Shown one piece after another: positions 44,901 through 53,758 of a DNA stretch of 64,000 bases. Numbering within the stretch: position 1 is the first letter of the stretch; the number at the start of each line of letters is the position of its first letter. This DNA comes from Qipengyuania marisflavi (GTDB lineage Bacteria > Pseudomonadota > Alphaproteobacteria > Sphingomonadales > Sphingomonadaceae). The notes beneath the pieces were generated by a model. The model did no database searches. It had not been told where the DNA came from and was given only the letters and a program-made list of their open reading frames with translations. The translations under genes and the position numbers were made by a program. The stretch is from the NCBI RefSeq assembly GCF_005884405.1, contig NZ_VCAO01000002.1, forward strand, positions 248,001 through 312,000. The letters run 5' to 3'.

Positions 44901-45119
44901 CAAATCCTTTGCCTCGGCCCAGCCGAAGGCGATGCCGTCGCGCTGGAACAGGAAATCGGGCATTCCGCCCTCTGACCGTTTGGGTTCGTTGATGACCTGA
45001 ATGTCGGGATCGATCGATTGGAACAGTCCCTCCAGCGCCGCGCGATAACTGTGTTCGGTTGCCTGACCGCTGGCGTATATGCCGCTGATCTGTTCAAGAT
45101 AATTGGCAATATCCATCAT
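41916..45119 (-). CDS. Single-chain restriction-modification enzyme (type ISP/IIG-like, N6-adenine)
   Basis: A 1067-residue enzyme combining restriction and modification. The N-terminal nuclease-like domain has a PD-(D/E)xK-type pattern (PDFLF at 54-58, then AEAK at 68-71: Asp55, Glu69, Lys71). A helical region leads to the N6-adenine methyltransferase with SAM motif DPATGTGTFL (from residue 384) and the catalytic NPPY at 504-507. The C-terminal part is a type-ISP-like specificity region (HDYIYGVLHSP-type segment VFDYIYGVLHSPDYRETFAEFL). No helicase motifs separate nuclease and methylase, so it is more like type IIG than classical ISP. It stands alone without partner R, M or S genes. Low-GC sequence covers about residues 507-857. 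Confidence 0.88.
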   Translation of the reverse strand: MMDIANYLEQISGIYASGQATEHSYRAALEGLFQSIDPDIQVINEPKRSEGGMPDFLFQRDGIAFGWAEAKDLPKDVIKLKGYSVEQRRRYENAYPNLLYTNGVDFEFIRNKDVVHHTSIADFMGGLGGLQPLPGKFDELERQLKSFAQQKPISITSAQKLAEMMAGKAAIIKDEVGIALAEDPAFQKGLGRQFTTFKENLLPNLEPGEFADIYAETITYGMFAARLHDDSLETFSRQEALEKLPKSNPFLRGLFQYIAGYDIPDRLRYVVDDLAEVLRASDPHSLFAEFGKFTARNDPFIHFYETFLAAYNPKKRKSRGVWYTPEPVVDFIVRAVDDVLKSEFGIADGLADTGKVTVDWDTGETKDGKAVTIKKDVHRVQILDPATGTGTFLAKTVQTIADRVKARAPGKWSSYVEEDLLPRLHGFELLMASYAMCHMKLDMQLTESGYVPSKNPPRLSVWLTNALEPAEREVKDLFFQQLADEARGASEVKRQTPIMCVIGNPPYSGHSSNFGDWIEGLMSEYKVSPELKRPAQAKWLSDDYVKFVRMSEHMIAKNGHGIMGLITNHAYLDNPTFLDMRRHLRETFDSIHIIDLHGNSKRKEVSPDETPDKNVFDIQQGVAIILAVKKLHNSSAKVDDATVSHAELWGKREAKYAALREASLNSMLFADATPKSPPWRFKPTNEDLLVAYQVGFSTAELFSPNGRPAPGIVTTQDQFAISWSATEAIEKVSLLLASANETDARKHFRLCSTTQWNFESAKRELSVQAARQQLAPISYRPFDDRWTIYDPHVAVHRRERVMNHFHRHINLGLATARSNKNPTADHFFVTEKISETKFAESSTQSVNFPLYLYPDENAQQTDALAPTERTVNLDPMLYAEICKAAGIDPADQAGPEEDFRAATGEARPSEVKVFDYIYGVLHSPDYRETFAEFLKIDFPRIPYPASPEVFAHISEKGEALRRLHLMEPAAIGDTPFPYHGHGDDVVASGHPRLEGGNVYINREQYFAGVPKLAWEFHIGGYQPAQKWLKDRRGRSLGYDDIGHYQKIVKILIETDRIMREIKLPLDT
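42550..43600 (-). other. Low-GC central module of the restriction-modification gene
   Basis: Within the R-M gene the two 60-nt lines I counted here are about 43% (43201-43260) and about 37% (43321-43380) GC, against about 70% at 44401-44460. The low-GC block begins just after the NPPY motif (residue 504) and runs to about residue 857, that is, the second half of the methyltransferase and the target-recognition region. The boundaries are judged by eye. Confidence 0.75.
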
Positions 45120-45346
45120 TCGCGCCCCCTGTGCCGTGCCGTTCTAACGTGCGCGTGGCGCGGGGCAAGCGGCACGTTTTCCTACAGCCACACACCGCGA
45201 TAGGGTGCGGGAATGCCTCTTTATCCGCGCCGTGTTCCTGCCCGTTTCATTCACGCAGGGCGGGCTTGCGCTGAACGAAGTTTTTTGTCCTTGGACTGTG
45301 TAACACCCGGTCCATGTGTTCCTCAGCAGCGACGAACCGAGCGACG
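45120..45346. other. Intergenic region between the R-M gene and tesB
   Basis: This 227-nt gap lies between the R-M start and the thioesterase stop. I see no convincing gene, RNA or strong terminator in it. It presumably contains the promoter of the R-M gene. Confidence 0.4.
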
Positions 45347-46264
45347 TCAATCGGCCTTCCGCGCGGCGCGAATCATGCCTTCCTGCGCCACGCTGGCGAC
45401 CAGCTGGCCGCTGCGGTTGAAGATGCGGCCGCGGTTGAAGCCCCTGCCGCCGCCCGACCACGGGCTGTCGGTGACGTACAGCAGCCATTCGTCAGCGCGG
45501 GCGGGGCGGTGGAACCAGATGGCGTGATCAAGGCTGGCGCCTTTCAGCTCGCCGCGCGCCCAGCTCAGCCCATGCGGCAGCGCGGCGGTGCCCAACAGGG
45601 TGAAGTCGCTGGCATAGGCGATCACGGCGCGGTGCATCGCCGGATCGTCGGGCAGGGTGGCCACTGCGCGGAACCAATTGTGCGCGTGCGGGGGGCGCTT
45701 GGCATTGTTCATCCAGTGCTGCGAACCACTGGTGCGGATCTCGATCGGGCGCGGGCGCAGCATCAACGCCTTCTGCTGTTCGCTGGGCTCGCCGATCTTG
45801 GCGATGAAGTTGCGGCGCTGCTCCATATCCGAAGGCAGATCCTCGGGCGGTGGGACATCGGGGATGGTGTAATCATCATGCGACAGCCCCTCTTCAGGGC
45901 GTTGGAAGCTGGCGGTCAGATTAAGGATGGGCTTGCTGGTCCCGCTATCGCCAGCCTGGCTCACCACCACGCGGCGATTGGCAAAGCTGCGGCCTTCGAA
46001 ATCGCGCGAGATGGCGTGGTTGATATCGACACCCTCGCGCCCGGCGCGCAGGAAATAAGCGTGCAGCGAATGCGCCGCCATCCCCTCGGGCGCGGTGGCC
46101 TGCGCGGCCTGTAGCGCCTGTGCGACCACCTGCCCGCCAAACACGCGGCCAATGCCGCCGGGTTGCTGGCGGCCGGTGAAGGCGTCTTCGCTGTCACGTG
46201 AAACGGTCAGCAGCCGGACGAGGCCGGAGACGAGGTCTTGCGGGGTGGGTTCTGGATCGCTCAC
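45347..46264 (-). CDS. tesB: Acyl-CoA thioesterase II
   Basis: A 305-residue TesB-type double-hotdog thioesterase that releases free fatty acids from medium/long-chain acyl-CoA. Family segments are RVFGGQVVAQALQAAQAT, HSLHAYFLRAG, ASFQRPE, YASDFTLLGTAALPHG, and SLDHAIWFHRPARADEWLLYVTDSP. The GTG start at 46264 avoids overlap with the upstream gene; an in-frame ATG at 46318 would add 18 residues and overlap it. It lies 32 nt after the membrane protein gene and may belong to the same operon. Confidence 0.93.
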   Translation of the reverse strand: MSDPEPTPQDLVSGLVRLLTVSRDSEDAFTGRQQPGGIGRVFGGQVVAQALQAAQATAPEGMAAHSLHAYFLRAGREGVDINHAISRDFEGRSFANRRVVVSQAGDSGTSKPILNLTASFQRPEEGLSHDDYTIPDVPPPEDLPSDMEQRRNFIAKIGEPSEQQKALMLRPRPIEIRTSGSQHWMNNAKRPPHAHNWFRAVATLPDDPAMHRAVIAYASDFTLLGTAALPHGLSWARGELKGASLDHAIWFHRPARADEWLLYVTDSPWSGGGRGFNRGRIFNRSGQLVASVAQEGMIRAARKAD

Positions 46265-46296
46265 GGATCCGCCTGTGCGGGCGCGGGCGGGGCGCG

Positions 46297-47328
46297 TCAA
46301 GCGCGGGCGCTGCGCCATTGCTGCCAGCCATATGCGGCAAGGCCCAGCGCCAGGAACAGCTCGCGATATTCAGAGCTGTCATACATCGCCACCATCGTGT
46401 GGCCGAGCGCGAGGTGGAGAATTTGGCCCAGCGCCACAAAGATTGTGAGCGCGGTCCACAACCGCGCCTCACCCGGCTTGCCATCGCGGCGCGCCAGCAG
46501 CGCAAAGGCCAGGCAGACCGCCAGACCGATGAAGAATGCGGAGCGAACGGGGAGCAGGTTCCAATGGCTGTAAGTGAAGATCAGCATCGGTGCGGACAGT
46601 GCCGCCACGCTGTGATCGGGCAGCAGGTTGCGGATCGGTGCGACGATCCGCCAATGTCCCAAGGCCGCGCGCACCAGCGGCAGCAGCATCAGGAATATAC
46701 CCGTTCCGGTGTACAGCGCCAGCTCGGTGAGATCGGTCTGGAAATTGTGGAAGTTGAACTCCCCCTGCCAATTGCGTTGCGCCACCACATCGGGCGTGTC
46801 GAACCCGACCACGCGCTGGAACCAGCTGACTTCCTCGCCCGCCATCAGGAAAAACAGCGCGGCAAACCCCACCGCGCCGATGATGTGCAGCCTGCGCCAG
46901 GGGCCTTTGCCGGTGCGCAGCGATTGGCGCAGTTTGAGCGCCATCCCCACGCTGGCCAGCAGCAGCAGCAGCGCGGTGAGCCATTCGATCGCGCCATCCT
47001 CTGCGCCGACCAATTGGTACAGCGCGGGATCGGCGGCCAGCAATGCCAGTGCGGCGGCGGCGGCGGCCATGACCGCCCAGCTGAGCGTGATGACGGTCTG
47101 GCTCAATGGTGGTAGTTTATTGGCAGCCGTGCGGCTCAGGCTCCAGACCAGCGCGAAACTCAACGTTGCATTTACTGCACCGCGAAGCCAGAAATAGGCG
47201 CTGTCCCCCGGCACGTCTTCACGCGCGAAATGCCAGCCCAACGCCAGCTGCTCATACGCCATCACGCCAAGCAGGAAGGCGACCAGCGCCACCGCCGCTG
47301 CGAGTACAGGCCATGCGACGCGCGCCAT
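46297..47328 (-). CDS. Uncharacterised multipass membrane protein
   Basis: A 343-residue integral membrane protein with about nine or ten hydrophobic segments. The most striking soluble part is GEEVSWFQRVVGFDTPDVV...NWQGEFNFHNFQTD, a Glu/Trp/His-rich motif that recurs in uncharacterised bacterial membrane proteins (GEExSW..R.xGF.TP...N.Q.ExN.HN). Acidic residues followed by HN suggest a metal or catalytic site facing the membrane surface. ATG at 47328 overlaps the upstream acyltransferase stop (ATGA). No function is known to me. Confidence 0.8.
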   Translation of the reverse strand: MARVAWPVLAAAVALVAFLLGVMAYEQLALGWHFAREDVPGDSAYFWLRGAVNATLSFALVWSLSRTAANKLPPLSQTVITLSWAVMAAAAAALALLAADPALYQLVGAEDGAIEWLTALLLLLASVGMALKLRQSLRTGKGPWRRLHIIGAVGFAALFFLMAGEEVSWFQRVVGFDTPDVVAQRNWQGEFNFHNFQTDLTELALYTGTGIFLMLLPLVRAALGHWRIVAPIRNLLPDHSVAALSAPMLIFTYSHWNLLPVRSAFFIGLAVCLAFALLARRDGKPGEARLWTALTIFVALGQILHLALGHTMVAMYDSSEYRELFLALGLAAYGWQQWRSARA

Positions 47329-48371
47329 CAGCCGCGATCCCAAAGGGGCCGGAGCAATCTGGCCAGCACTCGTCCGCGCACGAACAGAATGTCGTGCAGT
47401 TCAGCCCCCGTCTGCGCCCCCATCTCGCTTTTGTATCCGGCATCACCAAGGCCCCAATTGACCTGCGCTGTGCCGGTCTGTGCGGCGCGTTCGAAGTCAT
47501 CGTAAAGCAGCACACGGCCGGGGCCGAAGCTGGTGAAGCGGTCGTCATAATTGTTGGCGATATAGTACCGAGTGTCGCCCGCCGCGACGCCGAAGGTGAA
47601 GGCGGCGGGGGTGTCGCCCAGCCACAGCACGCTGCCGAACAGCATCTTGGCGAGCTGCGGATCGTCGCACAAATCTTCCCAGAACTGGCGCTGGACCGGG
47701 TCGCGAAACTTGGTGTCGCCGCCATCGAGCCGTTTGCCCAACCAGCTTGACGCCTCGACCGCTGCCATCGCATCACGGTGAGCGGCGGTCCAGTCGGCGC
47801 CGGTGAAGAACTCGGTTCGCAATGCGCCGCCTTCTTCCTCAAGCCGCCGCTTGCGCCAGCGGTTCTTGCGCTTGGTCTTGGTGGAAGGCCAGTCGCCCGA
47901 GGCGTTGAGGTCTGCCAGATTAAGCGTGAACAGCATTCCGAGCGAGCGGTGGAGGGCTTGCCACCCAGCCTGCCGGGCAGCAGGGATGAGGGTCGCCAAT
48001 GCCGGATCATCGGCAGCCACCGGGCCAAGCCGCCACACCTTGCCAAGAACGCGCTTCATGTCGGGGCAAGCCATCGCCGCAGCCAGCGAGCTGATATGGC
48101 AATCGGAGGCGATAGGGAGGCTGCGAAGGGGCCAATAGCCGCCGCCAATCTGGCGCAGGGCGAACGGTCCTTTGCGCATATCGGCCAGCGGGAATGCCGC
48201 AAGCGGCACGCCCAGCTGATCGTGCGCAATCGCGACCTTTATCGCGTCAGTGCCAGAGGAGAACCACCGGGCGCGCAGGAATGCCAGCTTCGGATCGAGC
48301 TGAGCAGCAAGCGTGTCGATTATCGCGCCCTCACGCGAGTCGGCGAATTCTTCCATGCTGCCGATTATCAC
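47328..48371 (-). CDS. BioF2/FemAB-like GNAT acyltransferase (second copy)
   Basis: A 347-residue protein of the GNAT-superfamily BioF2-like type. A conserved basic stretch, KTKRKNRWRKRRLEEEGGALRTEFF, precedes the second half, and WLGDTPAAFTFGVAAGDTRYYIANNYDDRF with SFGPGRVLLYDDFE gives the acyltransferase beta-strand and Pro/Gly pattern. Related proteins add acyl or aminoacyl groups to cell-surface molecules. The GTG start (48371) overlaps the stop of the JmjC-like gene (GTGA). A Met at 48356 is an alternative. It resembles the first acyltransferase of the operon only distantly. Confidence 0.78.
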   Translation of the reverse strand: MIIGSMEEFADSREGAIIDTLAAQLDPKLAFLRARWFSSGTDAIKVAIAHDQLGVPLAAFPLADMRKGPFALRQIGGGYWPLRSLPIASDCHISSLAAAMACPDMKRVLGKVWRLGPVAADDPALATLIPAARQAGWQALHRSLGMLFTLNLADLNASGDWPSTKTKRKNRWRKRRLEEEGGALRTEFFTGADWTAAHRDAMAAVEASSWLGKRLDGGDTKFRDPVQRQFWEDLCDDPQLAKMLFGSVLWLGDTPAAFTFGVAAGDTRYYIANNYDDRFTSFGPGRVLLYDDFERAAQTGTAQVNWGLGDAGYKSEMGAQTGAELHDILFVRGRVLARLLRPLWDRG

Positions 48372-49255
48372 GTTTGCCCCGGCGACCCGAATACGCGCCG
48401 CCAAGCCCGGAAAGCGAGCGATTTGGCGCTATTGCTGGCGGGCCAGCGACCGGGTGGGCGCGGGGTCACGCCGATGCGGCGCACCAGTCCGTTGAAGCAG
48501 CGCGCCCCAGCTTCGGCATAGCTCCAGTCGGACCGCCAGGTGATCGATAGCGAGATTGAACTGACGGGGCCGTTGCGGACAAAGTGCGGGGCCATCACGG
48601 GCACATACAGCGCATCACGGCGGCCAAGCCTGAATTCGGTGCCGCGCGGCGCCATCCTGTCCGACCATGCCAGTTCGCGCGGACCGCCCAGATGATAGCT
48701 TTCATGCACGCTGTCGGGCGCAAAGCGTGGATCGCCCGCAGGGAATTGCGTCATCGTCTTGCTGCCAGACAGCTGGAGCAGGATGTTGTGCTCGGGGTCG
48801 AAGTGATACGGCGTGACCGCCATCGGACTGGAGATGAAAACGAACCCTTGCGGGGTCAGCATCTCGCCAGTCCGTGCCTCGATCACAGGGCGCAATTCTT
48901 CGAGCAACTTCATCAGCAAGACGCGATAGGCGGGCACCTGCTCGATATTCTTGAGCACGGCCCAGCTGTCGCTGCTGGCGATATGCCGTATGGTCTCGCC
49001 AATGCTCAGACCGGTTGGTGCGGGTTTGCCGTCGACGCCTATGGGCTGCTGGCCGCGATTGTATTCGATGGCAGTGGCGGGCAGCTGTTCGGCCAGCTCC
49101 GCCAGAGCAGGAAGCGTAAGCCGGTCGTCACGGTCGAGCCGGTGGCGTAGCAGATGCGGGATTTCGGGATAGCGGTCTGCGAACACCCGGCGCGCTTCCT
49201 TGGGGAAGACAGCGGCAGCGGTCTGGCGCGAAAATGCGGGATCGTGGGCCGTCAC
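48368..49255 (-). CDS. JmjC/cupin-like iron oxygenase
   Basis: A 295-residue protein of the JmjC-like cupin fold. The metal-binding triad is visible as His151 and Asp153 (PYHFDPEHNILLQL) and His224 (APHFVRN). Lys166 in LSGSKTMTQFP could hold 2-oxoglutarate. Such proteins hydroxylate side chains of proteins or small peptides. The target is unknown; the neighbours are two acyltransferases, not ribosomal genes. GTG start overlaps the upstream acyltransferase stop (GTGA), and its own stop overlaps the next start, so all three are coupled. Confidence 0.85.
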   Translation of the reverse strand: MTAHDPAFSRQTAAAVFPKEARRVFADRYPEIPHLLRHRLDRDDRLTLPALAELAEQLPATAIEYNRGQQPIGVDGKPAPTGLSIGETIRHIASSDSWAVLKNIEQVPAYRVLLMKLLEELRPVIEARTGEMLTPQGFVFISSPMAVTPYHFDPEHNILLQLSGSKTMTQFPAGDPRFAPDSVHESYHLGGPRELAWSDRMAPRGTEFRLGRRDALYVPVMAPHFVRNGPVSSISLSITWRSDWSYAEAGARCFNGLVRRIGVTPRPPGRWPASNSAKSLAFRAWRRVFGSPGQT

Positions 49256-50424
49256 GCGCGCTTTTCCACACGGTGCGCTTCAATTGCGGCAAGACTGGCG
49301 CCAAGCCTGCGCCGAAGTTTGCCGCCGATGGCAATCGACAGTCCTACCATCTCGCGCCGGTCACGCCAGATACGCTCAATCATCGGGTGATCGGCGGCAG
49401 CGCAGCTATCGCACCAGGCAATGCGCGGGTCGTCCAGCAGCGCGAGGTTTTCCACCTGCAGCAGCATCCCGGGTGAAAATCGCGCGAAATCTTCGTCGAA
49501 TGTGGTCTTAAATGCAAAGGCACCCGGCGCGGCGAGGAAGGTGGCCAGCATCGCAACCGGTCGGTCCGCGCACCATAGCGTCAGCCGTTCAAGCCGCCCG
49601 GCTGCGGCGGCATTGGCGAGAGTGGTGACAAAGAGCGTCTCTGTTCGCGGATCGCATGCCAGTGCAGAGCCGTTGGCACCTTTCCATCCGCGCTGTTCCA
49701 AGGCGAGGAAATCTGCTGACCACTCAGTCAGTCCAGACTCGTCACGGCGGCGCTCGAAACGCACTTCGCCTTCGTCCGCAAGCCGGTTGCTCTGGCGGCG
49801 CAATTCCTTGCGCTTTTTCGTGCTCATGGCTGACGTCAAATGTTCTTCCGGGGCCAAGCCACTTCGCAGCAGGGCGCGCTGTTCACGGTGAACTGTCCGA
49901 CAGCTGCGTCCGCTATCCTCGCAGAGCTGCAACAGCGCGGCAGTGACGCTGCTGTCGCCTGGCATTTGCGGGAGGTGCAGTAACAGAGATTTGCCCGCCT
50001 TGCTGTCAACGCACTCGAGATAGGCACGCCAGAACCGGCCTTCGTGACCAGGCGCGACCAATGGCACGCCGCAAAAGGCGTTGGGGTGCTGCCAGGCGGC
50101 TATATTGGGGAGCGGGTGACCGTGGTAATCGCGATCGCGCCAGCTGGGCATCAGACCGGTCAGCCTGCCGCCATCGACCAGCATGGCGAGGTGCACTTTG
50201 CCCGCCGGATCGAATTGCTCAAGCGAGGGGATCAGGAAACCCGGTTCATAAAAGGGATTGGGCTCAGCGGCGGTTCTGGCCAACGCGTCCCATGCCGGGA
50301 TCAGCGCCGCACGGTCGATCTCGGTCCACGGCAATGCGTGAAATCCGTCGGACAGCGGCAGAGGCGCCGCGCCAGTGCGCGGGGCAGCCCAATTGCGGGC
50401 CAGCAGCTCTTCGATCTGTGCCAC
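49252..50424 (-). CDS. BioF2/CelD-like GNAT acyltransferase (first copy)
   Basis: A 390-residue protein of the BioF2-like (CelD) GNAT family. N-terminal EPNPFYEPGFLIPSLEQF is typical of this family, then KKRKELRRQSNRLADEGEVRFE. The core shows ADFLALEQRGWKGANGSALACDPRTE and FDEDFARFSPGMLLQVENL, the family acceptor/active-site region. Homologues modify exopolysaccharide or surface lipids. The GTG start at 50424 is the first of the overlapping operon. Confidence 0.85.
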   Translation of the reverse strand: MAQIEELLARNWAAPRTGAAPLPLSDGFHALPWTEIDRAALIPAWDALARTAAEPNPFYEPGFLIPSLEQFDPAGKVHLAMLVDGGRLTGLMPSWRDRDYHGHPLPNIAAWQHPNAFCGVPLVAPGHEGRFWRAYLECVDSKAGKSLLLHLPQMPGDSSVTAALLQLCEDSGRSCRTVHREQRALLRSGLAPEEHLTSAMSTKKRKELRRQSNRLADEGEVRFERRRDESGLTEWSADFLALEQRGWKGANGSALACDPRTETLFVTTLANAAAAGRLERLTLWCADRPVAMLATFLAAPGAFAFKTTFDEDFARFSPGMLLQVENLALLDDPRIAWCDSCAAADHPMIERIWRDRREMVGLSIAIGGKLRRRLGASLAAIEAHRVEKRA

Positions 50425-50595
50425 GTTGCGTGATCCACCCGTTGCGCCGATGTGAGGTTCGATAGCTGGGAGACCTACGTGAAATCCGCTTATTATTGCT
50501 TAACGTGCTGGAAAGCCTGAGTCACAAGCCCCGACTAACGAAGGGCGGCGGCACCCTTCGATGCCGCCGCCCCTGCGTTACAATTGATCGAAGGA
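50425..50595. other. Region between the JmjC operon and hppA
   Basis: This 171-nt gap separates two minus-strand units. It probably carries the operon promoter near 50425-50520 and holds the hppA terminator hairpin at 50543-50572. Confidence 0.4.
50543..50572 (-). terminator. Hairpin downstream of hppA
   Basis: A perfect 11-bp stem (GGGCGGCGGCA with TGCCGCCGCCC) and 8-nt loop lies 23 nt after the hppA stop. The 3' flank on the minus strand is TTCGTTAG, only partly T-rich. Confidence 0.7.
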
Positions 50596-52749
50596 TCAGC
50601 CTGCCGCGAGTGCTGCCAGCAGCAGCAGTGCGACGATGTTGGTGATCTTGATCATCGGATTCACTGCGGGACCCGCAGTATCCTTGTAAGGATCGCCAAC
50701 GGTATCGCCGGTAACGGCAGCCTTGTGGGCTTCGGAACCCTTGCCGCCATGATTGCCGTCTTCGATGTACTTCTTCGCATTGTCCCACGCACCGCCGCCA
50801 GCGGTCATGGAAAGCGCCACGAACAACCCGCCGACGATCACGCCGAGGAGCAGAGCGCCCAGTGCCGCAAAGCCATTTGCCTGACCCGCAATCGCAGTGA
50901 TTGCGAAATACACCACGATGGGTGCGAGCACCGGCAGCAGCGACGGAATGATCATTTCCTTGATCGCTGCCTTGGTCACCAGATCGACCGTGCGTGCATA
51001 ATCGGGACGGCTGGTGCCAGCCATGATGCCGGAATCGCCCGCGAACTGTTCGCGAACGTCCTTCACCACATCGCCAGCCGCGCGGCCCACCGCAGTCATG
51101 CCCATCGAACCGAACAGGTACGGGAGCAATGCGCCAAGCAGCAGACCGACAATGACGTAGGGGTTCTCAAGACTGAAATCGACATCCAGCCCTGGGAAGA
51201 ACTCCGCCAGATCGGTGGTATAGGCCGCAAACAGCACCAGCGCGGCAAGGCCGGCCGATCCGATTGCATAACCCTTGGTCACCGCCTTGGTGGTGTTGCC
51301 CACAGCATCCAGCGCATCGGTCTTTTCCCGAACGCTATCATCCAGACCCGCCATTTCGGCGATACCGCCAGCATTGTCCGTCACCGGGCCATAGGCATCG
51401 AGCGCTACGACCATACCCGCCAGCGCCAGCATTGCGGTGGCGGCATAGGCAATGCCCATCAAACCAGCCAGCTGGAACGAGATGATGATCCCGGCAACGA
51501 TGGCCAAAGTCGGCAGTGCGGTCGACTCAAGGCTGATCGCCAGACCCTGGATCACATTGGTGCCGTGGCCTGTTTCACTGGCCTTGGCGATCGAGCGTAC
51601 TGGGCGGAAATTGGTGCCCGTGTAATACTCTGTGATCCAGATGATCAGGCCCGTCAGGACCAGACCGACCAGCGATGACCAGAACAGATCCATGCCGGTG
51701 AAGCCAGCGATCGAAGAGGTCCCCTCTTCAGCAAGTGACGCACCCGCGTCGACATTGGCCAGATTTGCTCCGCCCATTTCGGTGGTCATGTCGCCGCTCA
51801 GGGCAAACCAGATTGCGCCAAAGATTGCCGGAACCGACAGGATCGCGGTGACAAGGAAGCCCTTGTACATTGCGCCCATGACATTGGTACCGCCGCCCAG
51901 CTTGACGAAATAGGTGCCAATGATGCTGGTCACGATGCAGACGCCGCCAATCAGCAGCGGCAGCGCCATCATCGGAATCAGCAGATCGCCAAGTCCGGTG
52001 AGCAGCAATGCAGTCAGCACCATGGTGGCACCAACAGTTACAACGTAGGTTTCGAACAGATCGGCGGCCATGCCGGCACAGTCGCCAACATTGTCACCGA
52101 CATTGTCGGCAATCACGGCCGGGTTGCGCGGGTCATCTTCGGGAATACCCGCCTCGACCTTGCCGACCAGATCGGCACCCACGTCTGCGGCCTTGGTAAA
52201 GATACCGCCGCCCAGACGCGCGAAGATCGAAATCAGCGAAGCGCCAAATGCCAGCGCAATCAGCGCGTCGATCACGGTCCGGTCATTCGCGGCGTATCCG
52301 GCCACTTCAACGAGGTAATAGAAGAACACGGCAATCGCCAGCAGGGCGAGGCCTGCCACCAGCATGCCGGTGATCGCCCCGGCGCGGAACGCCAGCGTCA
52401 GACCCTGTTGCAAACCGCTTTGCGCGGCGGCAGCTGTGCGGACGTTCGAGCGGACCGAGATATTCATCCCGATAAAGCCCGCCACACCAGACAGGATCGA
52501 GCCGATCACAAAGCCGATTGCTGAAATAGGTCCGAGGAAAAAGAACACGATGGCAGCGACAACCACGCCGACCATGCCGATGGTGGCATATTGCCGTTTC
52601 AGATAGGCCTGTGCGCCCTCTTGAATGGCGCCTGCGATCTCTCGCATCTTGTCGTTGCCGGTGCCGCTACTGAGCACCTGGCGGCTGGTTACAAAGCCAT
52701 AGACGATGGCTACCAGTCCCAGCACAATGGATATCAAAACTAGGTTCAC
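50596..52749 (-). CDS. hppA: Proton-translocating membrane pyrophosphatase
   Basis: A 717-residue multipass enzyme that hydrolyses pyrophosphate and pumps protons. The N-terminus begins [12 protein letters not shown]. Hallmarks are [46 protein letters not shown] and a late DNAGGIAEM. The segment [17 protein letters not shown] has Lys and Thr at the positions that mark K+-independent H+-PPases, so it should be a K+-independent proton pump. The GTG start at 52749 follows GGGAGGGGG. The gene is separated from thiL by 149 nt. Confidence 0.96.
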   Translation of the reverse strand: MNLVLISIVLGLVAIVYGFVTSRQVLSSGTGNDKMREIAGAIQEGAQAYLKRQYATIGMVGVVVAAIVFFFLGPISAIGFVIGSILSGVAGFIGMNISVRSNVRTAAAAQSGLQQGLTLAFRAGAITGMLVAGLALLAIAVFFYYLVEVAGYAANDRTVIDALIALAFGASLISIFARLGGGIFTKAADVGADLVGKVEAGIPEDDPRNPAVIADNVGDNVGDCAGMAADLFETYVVTVGATMVLTALLLTGLGDLLIPMMALPLLIGGVCIVTSIIGTYFVKLGGGTNVMGAMYKGFLVTAILSVPAIFGAIWFALSGDMTTEMGGANLANVDAGASLAEEGTSSIAGFTGMDLFWSSLVGLVLTGLIIWITEYYTGTNFRPVRSIAKASETGHGTNVIQGLAISLESTALPTLAIVAGIIISFQLAGLMGIAYAATAMLALAGMVVALDAYGPVTDNAGGIAEMAGLDDSVREKTDALDAVGNTTKAVTKGYAIGSAGLAALVLFAAYTTDLAEFFPGLDVDFSLENPYVIVGLLLGALLPYLFGSMGMTAVGRAAGDVVKDVREQFAGDSGIMAGTSRPDYARTVDLVTKAAIKEMIIPSLLPVLAPIVVYFAITAIAGQANGFAALGALLLGVIVGGLFVALSMTAGGGAWDNAKKYIEDGNHGGKGSEAHKAAVTGDTVGDPYKDTAGPAVNPMIKITNIVALLLLAALAAG

Positions 52750-52898
52750 GAAATTTATCCCCCTCCCGCTTATTGTTTGTCGGCTATCCAGCGCGGGACG
52801 CACCGGATGCTTATGGCGCGACGGTATAAAGCGCGGACGTGGGCTGACAAGGCCCGAAAACGCGCCAATGCCCGCGTTTGTGGCTGCCGGGGGGGGTG

Positions 52899-53726
52899 TC
52901 AGTGCTGGTAGCCGATCCCGTCTTTGGGGAAAATCATCTCTCCATCGACCCAAAGCGGTGCCAGATCGTCGCCACCGACTTTCCCAATTAGGGTGGCCGG
53001 GACGGGAAGGGGGGTTTCCGGGGGCAGGGTGAACAGAAGCTCGTAATCGTCGCCCCACCGCACGCATTCGTCACGCATGTCAGAGTCGGCAACGGGAAAC
53101 CGGCTGCTATCCAGATCGATCGAAATATCGCTCGCCTGCGCCATGCGAAAGCAATCGAGCAGCAGCCCGTCAGAAACGTCCATCATGGCCGATACATGGG
53201 GGGCCAGGGCGATCCCTTCGGCAATCAGCGGACTGGGGCGGCGATAGGCCAGGGCGTGATCGCTATCCCGGTCGGCCGCTTCAAAGCCCAGCATTGCGCG
53301 GCCCAGCGTGCCGGTGACGAACACCCCATCGCCTGCCCGCGCATTGCGGCGATCAGGCACCGGCGTGTGCGTGGCGCGTCCTATGGCGGTGCAGCCCCAG
53401 CTGCGCGGACCACTGCCGCGCACGGTATCGCCGCCGAGCAGCGGAACGTCATGCGCCTCCAGCACCTCACGCAGGCCTTTAATAAACCGCGCATCGCCTT
53501 CGCCAAGCATATGGCCCAGCAACACGCCAATGGGCTGTGCGCCCTTGGCAGCGAGATCCGACAAATTTACGGCGACCAGTTTCCACGCGACATCCGCCGC
53601 ATCTTCGTCAGTGCGGACGTGGACACCCTCGACCAGCACATCATGCGTCAGGACCAGCGTTTCGCTGCCCAGCTCCAGCACCGCCGCATCATCGTCCAGC
53701 CCGCGCGCAGCGGGATCGCTCGCCAA
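52899..53726 (-). CDS. thiL: Thiamine-monophosphate kinase
   Basis: ThiL phosphorylates thiamine monophosphate to the active diphosphate. The visible frame from the TTG at 53726 has 275 residues. It shows [42 protein letters not shown] and [11 protein letters not shown]. It lacks the usual N-terminal segment at the canonical start. In frame upstream, [20 protein letters not shown] is encoded before the TTG, but no ATG, GTG or TTG precedes it; the first codon after the frame meets nusB is ATA at 53760-53762, overlapping the nusB TAG. The true start may therefore be ATA or there is a base error. Confidence 0.92.
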   Translation of the reverse strand: MASDPAARGLDDDAAVLELGSETLVLTHDVLVEGVHVRTDEDAADVAWKLVAVNLSDLAAKGAQPIGVLLGHMLGEGDARFIKGLREVLEAHDVPLLGGDTVRGSGPRSWGCTAIGRATHTPVPDRRNARAGDGVFVTGTLGRAMLGFEAADRDSDHALAYRRPSPLIAEGIALAPHVSAMMDVSDGLLLDCFRMAQASDISIDLDSSRFPVADSDMRDECVRWGDDYELLFTLPPETPLPVPATLIGKVGGDDLAPLWVDGEMIFPKDGIGYQH

Positions 53727-53758
53727 CGCTTTCAGCGCGGCGATGAAATCGCTTTCGC

